Below are positions 6,166-10,672 of a stretch of 18,384 nt of DNA, piece after piece. Every line of letters starts with the position of its first letter. Within the stretch, counting starts at the first letter, position 1. The notes under the pieces were generated by a model, which was given only the letters and a program-made list of their open reading frames with translations, was not told the DNA's origin and did no database searches. Where the stretch lies: assembly GCA_946623775.1 (NCBI GenBank), contig CAMORJ010000021.1, positions 1-18,384 of the forward strand, given 5' to 3'. This stretch comes from an uncultured Bacillota bacterium (GTDB lineage Bacteria > Bacillota_I > Bacilli_A > RFN20 > CAG-826). The position numbers and the translations under genes are program-made.

Positions 6166-7726
6166 GGGTCGCCCCGAGGAAGGGGGTCCGCAAGGGCCAC
6201 CGATTCGGAGTGATCGCCTGGCCGCCACAAGCGACTTCGGCGCGAGGAAGGAAGCCCGCCTGCTTCTCCCGCAAGGGACCTGTCAAATGGGGCGCTGCCA
6301 TGGATTCCACCACCTCGTGCGATCTGGGCCATGGACAAAGGACGTACCGCTATCACGGTGCGCACCACGGGAACCATCCCCGCTCGGTAAACCGAACAAC
6401 GATGGGCGCTGGCCAAGGCTTAATCCCCTTGCTTCAGCGAAAAGCCTACGCTTCCATTGAGGAAGCAGGAGGCGCACCTGGTCATTCTGGTGTGGCGCAA
6501 GCCTACAAAAGGAATGATGGCTGGGACTTACGAAGGTAAGGAACCTGGTCAATCGGGAGATCGGTCCCCAAATGCCGCATCCCTGAGCGAATCGCGATCG
6601 CTGGTAAACCAGAAAGCGCGTCTGCCGATAAGTAAGCTGCTTCGAAAACAGCCCAAAAACCGGCGATGACCCCTAAAGGAAACCATGGGGCCAGCCGAGG
6701 ATTCCTCCCTCGGGGCGTAAACGCCAAAAACGAAGGGTGCTGTCGGGATAGCCTAAAAGCCTTGAAGACAGCATGGCGGTGGAAGAGATTCCATCCTCGG
6801 CTGATCCTGCCGTCCGATGAATCGGTTCAGGGTCGTTCCAAAGAGAAACCGGTCAGGGAAACCTGACAATGGCCTCCCGGAAGCCTCACCGAGGTGCAAG
6901 CCTCCTTGAGGGGTCAGGATACCCAACCTGGTCTCTGGCATCACCAGAAAATCAAAAGAGGGTTCGTGAGAAATCACGTTAATCTAGGGCTGGCTCGCAA
7001 GAGTTAACCTAGGGCGCTGGAGATCGCACCTGGTAAACCAGAAGGAATCTCCTTCTCGGGGAAAACCGCCGGTAAAACGGAGTGGCCCCTCGGGATAGCC
7101 ATGAAAGTCGCCGCAAGGCGAGGTAATGGCCGGGAGTCATCCCCTCCCAAAGTGAAACTGGAAAAAGCGGGATGTCAAACGAAGGGTCGATTGGAAAGCC
7201 GATCGATACCCGCTTGAGAACTTAGGCGAATCCATAAACCTAAGGTGCCCAAAGGGGCTCGGCGTGCGGTAGACCGCTGGAAATGCCCCCAATCCTCGTC
7301 CCTTACCCCCTTCTCGCGAGAGAAGGAACCCCGAGGAATCCGATGCAAGTCGGAGCCGGCTAGCGAACCCCCGGCGAGGGTAGCTCCCTCAAAAAGGACG
7401 CTTCTCCATCAAACCGATACGAATTGGGAAACGATCGGCGGATGAAGAGATGGTTGAATCGGAGCAATCTGATTCTTCCGATGGAAGATTGGAGTTCTTC
7501 CCCCTGGTGAACCAGAAAACCAAAAACCACAAGGCAAAGCGACGATCGTTGATAGCGGTTCGTCGACCGACCTTGAAATCCCGGTTGGCAACTTCCGGAA
7601 GCGCCTGACATGGAAGCTTACGCGCGGTAGTCCGCAAAGAAGCACTGATCCCGTCGGAATGGAGACTCCTGACGTTAAAAAGTACTACCAAAGGGCACCT
7701 CGCAGCAATGCGAGGCGTTTTCTTTT
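6166..7726 (+). ncRNA. Giant structured noncoding RNA, about 1.56 kb, unrecognised family
   Basis: The stretch has a strong promoter at the 5' end and an intrinsic terminator at the 3' end. Between them only short, mutually inconsistent reading frames occur, none with a ribosome-binding site. Its texture is that of an RNA: dozens of short perfect hairpins, A-rich joints and many stable tetraloops.
GNRA-capped stems start their loops at 6190, 6271, 6785, 6858, 6970, 6997, 7113, 7316 and 7345, for example GTCAGG-GAAA-CCTGAC at 6852-6867.
URRA-capped stems occur at 6384-6395, 6601-6612, 6714-6725, 6814-6825, 7030-7041, 7266-7277 and 7504-7515; five of these share GGURRACC.
Longer-range stems include 6738-6744 with 6767-6773, 7019-7024 with 7047-7052, 7165-7171 with 7209-7215, 7221-7226 with 7239-7244, and 7293-7298 with 7332-7337.
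I see no signature of 16S/23S rRNA, RNase P RNA, tmRNA, T-box or group I/II introns. It may be a divergent member of a known ornate class (OLE, GOLLD, ROOL, HEARO) or a new one. Confidence 0.85.
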
Positions 7727-7727
7727 G
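7697..7727 (+). terminator. Intrinsic terminator of the large RNA
   Basis: CCTCGCA (7698-7704), loop GCAA, then TGCGAGG (7709-7715), followed by CGTTTTCTTTT. A 7-bp GC-rich stem with a stable tetraloop and a T-rich tail makes this a textbook terminator. It fixes the strand and the 3' end of the transcript. Confidence 0.9.
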
Positions 7728-7747
7728 TAGGCACAAAAAGCACGCTT

Positions 7748-7768
7748 CTCCTTTAAAAAGGAGTTTTA
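7748..7768 (+). terminator. Second small terminator-like hairpin
   Basis: CTCCTT (7748-7753), loop TAAA, then AAGGAG (7758-7763), followed by TTTTATC. It lies 22 bases after the main terminator and before the serS -10 box, and probably acts as a backup that isolates serS from the large RNA. Confidence 0.55.
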
Positions 7769-7794
7769 TCCTATCTTCGTTGCGAAACGGGGAC

Positions 7795-7844
7795 TATAAT
7801 TGCCAAGGAAACATTTCTCGCCCGCATAAACGGGGCGATAGGAG
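7795..7844 (+). promoter_or_regulatory. serS promoter and short leader
   Basis: A perfect TATAAT lies at 7795-7800 with no good -35 at 16-18 bases. Transcription should start near 7807. The leader of about 44 bases holds a small hairpin, CGCCC (7819-7823) with GGGCG (7833-7837), three bases before the AGGAG ribosome-binding site (7840-7844). The leader is too short for a T-box. Confidence 0.65.
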
Positions 7845-7850
7845 AAAGTC

Positions 7851-9128
7851 ATGATCGACATCAAATTGATTCTCGAAAAGCCGGAATACGTCAAAGCGGC
7901 TTTAGCGAAAAAACTTTGGGACTTCGACCCGAAGCCAATTCAGGATTTGGCGGAAAAGCGCCTTGACCTCATCAAGAAAGTCGAGGCCAACAAAGCGGAG
8001 CAGAACCGTTTGTCCGCTTCCGTCCCCCAAATCAAGAAAGAAGGTGGCGACGTTGCCCCGATCTTTGCCAAAGTCAAAGCCCTCGCCGCCGAAAATAAAG
8101 CAGGGGAAGAAGAACTTGCCCGCATCGAGGCTGAATTGAAGGCCCTGATCGAGGTTCTTCCTAATCTTCCGGATGACGATTTGCTTGCCGGAGGGAAAGA
8201 AAACAACACCCCCATCGCGCATTTCGGCACCGAACGCGAATTCGGCTTCAAGCCAAGGAACCATGTCGAACTCTGCGAGATGTGCGGATTGATCGATTAC
8301 AAGAGAGCCGCCAAAATCTCCGGAACCGGTACCTGGATCTACACCAATCTCGGTGCCCGTTTGGAGTGGGCGTTGCTCAATTATTTCATCGAATGCCACC
8401 TTGCTGACGGGTATGAGATGATCCTCCCGCCGCATATCCTCAACTACGAATCCGGATATACCGCTGGCCAATTCCCGAAATTCCAGGAGGACGTCTTCTG
8501 GCTCGAAGGCATGGAGCCTAGGAAATTCATCCTTCCGACCGCCGAAACGGCTCTGGTTAACCTGCACCGCAACGAAATCCTCTCTTTGGACGATTTGCCT
8601 AGGAAATACTTCGCCTACACCCCTTGCTACCGCAAAGAGGCCGGCTCCTACCGCACCGAAGAAAGAGGCATGATCCGCGGATATCAGTTCAACAAAGTCG
8701 AAATGGTCCAATACACCACCGAAGAAGGCAGCGATGCCGCGTTCGAGGAAATGGTCAATAAGGCCAGAAAACTAGTCGAAGGCCTAGGATTGGTCCATCA
8801 GGTCGATAAGCTCGCCGCTGGCGATTGCTCTCACTCCATGGCGAGGACTTACGATATTGAAGTCTGGATTCCGTCTATGGGCATCTATAAGGAAGTCTCC
8901 TCCGTCTCGAACGCGAGAGACTATCAAGCCCGTCGCGGCATGTGCCGTTATAAGGGCGCGGACGGCAAAACCCATTATTGCCACACCTTGAACGGATCTG
9001 GCCTGGCGACAAGCCGCATCTTCCCCGCTTTGGTGGAACAATACCAGCAAGAAGATGGCTCGATCGTCGTCCCTGAAGTCCTAAGGAAATATCTCGGTGG
9101 ACTTGAGGTCATCAAACCCATTAAATAA
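7851..9128 (+). CDS. serS: Seryl-tRNA synthetase
   Basis: This class II synthetase charges tRNA-Ser (and tRNA-Sec where present) with serine in the cytoplasm. At 425 residues it is the usual length. The N-terminal 110 residues form the antiparallel coiled-coil arm that grips the long variable arm of tRNA-Ser (EANKAEQNRLSASVPQIKKE onward). The catalytic domain shows the serine-binding TAE (in LPTAETALVNLH), motif 2 with its arginine (CYRKEAGSYRTEERGMIRG, then YQFNKVEM), and motif 3 (NGSGLATSRIFPALVEQYQ). An AGGAG ribosome-binding site lies 6 bases before the ATG. It has its own promoter and terminator, so it is transcribed alone despite sitting directly behind the large RNA. Confidence 0.98.
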   Translation: MIDIKLILEKPEYVKAALAKKLWDFDPKPIQDLAEKRLDLIKKVEANKAEQNRLSASVPQIKKEGGDVAPIFAKVKALAAENKAGEEELARIEAELKALIEVLPNLPDDDLLAGGKENNTPIAHFGTEREFGFKPRNHVELCEMCGLIDYKRAAKISGTGTWIYTNLGARLEWALLNYFIECHLADGYEMILPPHILNYESGYTAGQFPKFQEDVFWLEGMEPRKFILPTAETALVNLHRNEILSLDDLPRKYFAYTPCYRKEAGSYRTEERGMIRGYQFNKVEMVQYTTEEGSDAAFEEMVNKARKLVEGLGLVHQVDKLAAGDCSHSMARTYDIEVWIPSMGIYKEVSSVSNARDYQARRGMCRYKGADGKTHYCHTLNGSGLATSRIFPALVEQYQQEDGSIVVPEVLRKYLGGLEVIKPIK

Positions 9129-9149
9129 GTCGAATATCAAACACATATT

Positions 9150-9190
9150 GGCTCTTTTCCAAAAATGCCCGGAGAAGAGCCTTTATTTTT
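9150..9190 (+). terminator. serS terminator
   Basis: GGCTCTT (9150-9156) pairs with AAGAGCC (9175-9181), with a secondary TTCC/GGAG-type inner pairing. TTTATTTTT follows. It lies 22 bases after the serS stop. Confidence 0.85.
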
Positions 9191-9213
9191 GCACTGCAAA
9201 ATTTATGCCTTTG

Positions 9214-9259
9214 ATGCTGAAAATGGGGTTGACGGGAAGCGACCAACAAGGTTTAATAT
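9214..9259 (+). promoter_or_regulatory. Promoter of small RNA copy 1, with conserved upstream box
   Basis: The -35 TTGACG (9229-9234) and -10 TTTAAT (9252-9257) are 17 bases apart. Just upstream is ATGCTGAAAATGG (9214-9226), repeated exactly before copy 2 (9901-9913). The spacer between the hexamers differs between copies while the boxes do not, which suggests selection on promoter and upstream site. The upstream box may bind a shared activator. Confidence 0.7.
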
Positions 9260-9263
9260 GTGT

Positions 9264-9314
9264 CGACCGGCCATAATTGTGGGATGTCCGCAGTGACGGT
9301 CATTTTTCTTTCTT
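9264..9314 (+). ncRNA. Small structured RNA, copy 1 (unrecognised)
   Basis: A predicted transcript of about 45-50 bases starting near 9264. The outer stem pairs GACCG (9265-9269) with CGGTC (9297-9301). The inner stem pairs TGTGG (9278-9282) with CCGCA (9288-9292) around the loop GATGT. CATAAT and GTGA are unpaired on the two sides. A T-rich tail (ATTTTTCTTTCTT) follows at once, so the outer stem doubles as the terminator. No gene follows in this direction: the next gene is convergent, and its stop codon (9300-9302) lies inside the stem and tail. The family is unknown to me. Confidence 0.65.
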
Positions 9315-9761
9315 GCGAACTTTTTGCGGCGGTGAGATCCTAGCCGTTTCAGAATCGTCAAAGTAAGTTAGGTAAGGCAGGCCAGCTTTTTTTGCTCGAA
9401 GGATTTTGTCGATCAATTTTTCGTCGGCGTCACATAAACGGAATAAAGGCAGTGTTGTTTTGCTAAACTCATGACCTATTTCCCCTTTTCTTATTTGCAA
9501 ACGAAGATAGCTGGCCTCCGCTTTTCTCCGAAGCATGCCACTGCTCGCCACAAATTCTGGGTTTTCAAGCAAGCGGATAGCCTTTCGCTTCCAATCCCCT
9601 TTTGCGTGCGATATGGTGAAGCCTTCCACCAACTCTTCGTCGCCCGCAATAATAACAGCGGGATGATTTGCGGGATGGTAAAAACGGAATACCCTGTAAG
9701 ACTTGAGCATGCCCGCCTGCTGTATCTCTTTCCTTTTGCTTCTTTTTGATCTTTTGCTCAT
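9300..9761 (-). CDS. Small basic protein, possibly MazF/PemK-like, function uncertain
   Basis: A 153-residue protein beginning MSKRSKRSKRKE, with AGGAG six bases before the ATG on the minus strand. After the Lys/Arg-rich start, the segment YRVFRFYHPANHPAVIIAGD and then LVEGFTISHAKGDWKRKAIR resembles the opening beta strands and HPAVI-type turn of small MazF/PemK-like proteins from Firmicutes and phages. The region ASYLRLQIRKGEIG and the late helix DADEKLIDKILRAKKAG also fit that layout. This is a pattern impression, not a firm homology. No antitoxin gene is adjacent. Instead the gene is flanked on both sides by copies of a small RNA unit transcribed on the other strand, and its last codons overlap the terminator of copy 1. 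If it is a toxin-like RNase, those RNAs are candidate partners. It could equally be an unrelated orphan gene. Confidence 0.7.
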   Translation of the reverse strand: MSKRSKRSKRKEIQQAGMLKSYRVFRFYHPANHPAVIIAGDEELVEGFTISHAKGDWKRKAIRLLENPEFVASSGMLRRKAEASYLRLQIRKGEIGHEFSKTTLPLFRLCDADEKLIDKILRAKKAGLPYLTYFDDSETARISPPQKVRKKEK

Positions 9762-9900
9762 AACAAACTCCTGGCGAATTAACTCCCCTCACTTATTTAA
9801 TTGGCGATGAGATGGCAAAAAGGACTCAACTTTTTTGAAAAAGCATTTAAGTCAAAATGAAAATATAGATTTCATCGAGATAAATATTTTTGGGTTTGTC

Positions 9901-9946
9901 ATGCTGAAAATGGAATTGACGGAGCGTTTATCTTTTGATTTAATAT
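9901..9946 (+). promoter_or_regulatory. Promoter of small RNA copy 2, with conserved upstream box
   Basis: The same architecture as copy 1: ATGCTGAAAATGG at 9901-9913, -35 TTGACG at 9916-9921, a 17-base spacer, and -10 TTTAAT at 9939-9944. The distance from the -10 to the first stem of the RNA is 13 bases in both copies. Confidence 0.7.
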
Positions 9947-9950
9947 TGCT

Positions 9951-9997
9951 CGACCGGGCATAATTGTGGTTCACTCCGCAGTGACGGTCATTTTTAT
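9951..9997 (+). ncRNA. Small structured RNA, copy 2 (unrecognised)
   Basis: The outer stem pairs GACCG (9952-9956) with CGGTC (9985-9989). The inner stem pairs TGTGG (9965-9969) with CCGCA (9976-9980) around the loop TTCACT, which differs in sequence and length from copy 1 while the stem is unchanged. ATTTTTATTTTT follows as a terminator tail. CATAATTGTGG and CCGCAGTGACGGTCATTTTT are identical in the two copies. It ends 20 bases before the -35 of the SRP RNA promoter. Confidence 0.65.
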
Positions 9998-10016
9998 TTT
10001 TCGTCTAGAAAACGCG

Positions 10017-10045
10017 TTGGTAGTTGCTTTGTAAAAATGTATAAT
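10017..10045 (+). promoter_or_regulatory. SRP RNA promoter
   Basis: The -35 TTGGTA (10017-10022), a 17-base spacer and a perfect -10 TATAAT (10040-10045) place the transcription start close to the first base of the SRP RNA. Confidence 0.75.
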
Positions 10046-10049
10046 TATC

Positions 10050-10132
10050 CCGCCATCGCGAGGAGCGAGCTATGAACCAGGTCAGGCGGGGAACCGAGCA
10101 GCCTTAAGTAATTTGCCCCTGTGCGGTGGTTT
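10050..10132 (+). ncRNA. ffs: Signal recognition particle RNA, short 4.5S-like form
   Basis: The RNA scaffold of the signal recognition particle binds Ffh to target nascent membrane proteins to FtsY and the Sec translocon. The diagnostic helix-8 core is present: ACCAGGTCAGGC on the 5' side, the tetraloop GGAA, then CCGAGCAGCC on the 3' side (about 10076-10103), giving the symmetric and asymmetric loops bound by Ffh. The ends pair through CCGCC (10050-10054) and GGTGG (10126-10130). The molecule is about 83 bases and lacks the Alu domain of the long B. subtilis form. The T-run after it (TTTTGATTT) is a weak terminator, so some transcripts may run into tadA. Confidence 0.9.
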
Positions 10133-10150
10133 TGATTTATCATTTGATGT

Positions 10151-10585
10151 ATGGAAGATAAATTCATGGCGCTTGCCCTAGAAGAAGCGCGCCTCGCCCT
10201 AGAAGAAGGTGAAGTGCCTGTTGGGGTAGTCATCGTAAAAGACGGCAAGGTAATCGCCAGAGCGCATAACCGCCGCGAAAACGATTTAGATATCGCTGGC
10301 CACGCCGAAATATTAGCGATGCGCGAAGCCGGCAAGAAGCTTGGCACATGGACTTTGGAGGGTTGTACGATCTACGTTACCCTAGAACCGTGTTTGATGT
10401 GCGGCGCAGCTTTATTGCAAAGCAGAATCTCTTCTATTGTATATGGGGCAGACGACCCTCAATACGGCGCGATCTCAACGAAAGAGCACCTCTTCGATGG
10501 GGCGAAAACCCTTGTCTATCGAGGGGTGGAAAAAGAAGAATGCGCAAGAATGCTCAACGCTTTCTTCGCTTCCAAGCGACAATAA
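10151..10585 (+). CDS. tadA: tRNA-specific adenosine deaminase
   Basis: TadA converts adenosine 34 to inosine in the anticodon of tRNA-Arg(ACG), allowing it to read CGU, CGC and CGA. The 144-residue protein carries the zinc deaminase motifs: HAEILAMREA, with the zinc-ligand His and the proton-shuttling Glu, and EPCLMCGAALLQSRI, with the two zinc-ligand Cys. GEVPVGVVIV at the N-terminus is typical of the family. The ATG at 10151 gives the expected MEDKFMALALEEA start. No Shine-Dalgarno sequence precedes it, and an out-of-frame ATG starts at 10147. It starts about 20 bases after the SRP RNA and so may depend on read-through from the ffs promoter. Confidence 0.96.
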   Translation: MEDKFMALALEEARLALEEGEVPVGVVIVKDGKVIARAHNRRENDLDIAGHAEILAMREAGKKLGTWTLEGCTIYVTLEPCLMCGAALLQSRISSIVYGADDPQYGAISTKEHLFDGAKTLVYRGVEKEECARMLNAFFASKRQ

Positions 10586-10612
10586 AGTTACACTGTATAA
10601 AAAAACTTAAAT

Positions 10613-10635
10613 AAGACACTATAGGTGTCTTTTTT
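10613..10635 (+). terminator. tadA terminator
   Basis: AGACAC (10614-10619) pairs with GTGTCT (10625-10630) around the loop TATAG, followed by a run of T. It lies 27 bases after the tadA stop. The T-run abuts the next promoter. Confidence 0.85.
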
Positions 10636-10637
10636 CC

Positions 10638-10646
10638 TGTTATACT
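10638..10646 (+). promoter_or_regulatory. Extended -10 promoter of the transporter/dehydrogenase operon
   Basis: TGTTATACT is an extended -10 element (TG, one base, then TATACT), which makes the missing -35 tolerable. Transcription would start near 10653. The true start codon is therefore the ATG at 10673, preceded by GGAGG at 10660-10664. The in-frame ATG at 10652 lies at the expected transcription start. Confidence 0.65.
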
Positions 10647-10672
10647 AATATATGCGTTTGGAGGAAGCGAGC

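Noticed and set aside
6166..7726. Reading the 1.56-kb region as 16S rRNA, RNase P RNA, tmRNA or a group I/II intron
   Set aside because: The length is close to 16S, but the universal 16S signatures (such as GTGCCAGC and GCCGCGGTAA), the RNase P GAGGAAAGTCC motif, a tmRNA tRNA-like end and an intron domain V were not found.
6123..7736. Short reading frames in both strands of the large RNA region
   Set aside because: They are short, overlap each other in all frames, lack ribosome-binding sites, and have composition dictated by hairpins and tetraloops.
7697..7850. A T-box or other riboswitch controlling serS
   Set aside because: The serS -10 box lies after the RNA terminators, the leader is only about 44 bases, and no T-box antiterminator sequence (AGGGTGG-type) is seen.
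9471..9749. Plus-strand reading frame opposite the 153-residue minus-strand gene
   Set aside because: It has no ribosome-binding site. The minus-strand frame has an AGGAG site and a coherent basic protein.
9214..9997. Treating the two small-RNA units as insertion-sequence ends or a CRISPR
   Set aside because: They are direct, not inverted, repeats with promoter and terminator structure. There is no transposase, no target duplication, and only two units.
10652..10672. Starting the ABC transporter gene at the ATG at 10652
   Set aside because: It coincides with the predicted transcription start, and a GGAGG site directs initiation to 10673.
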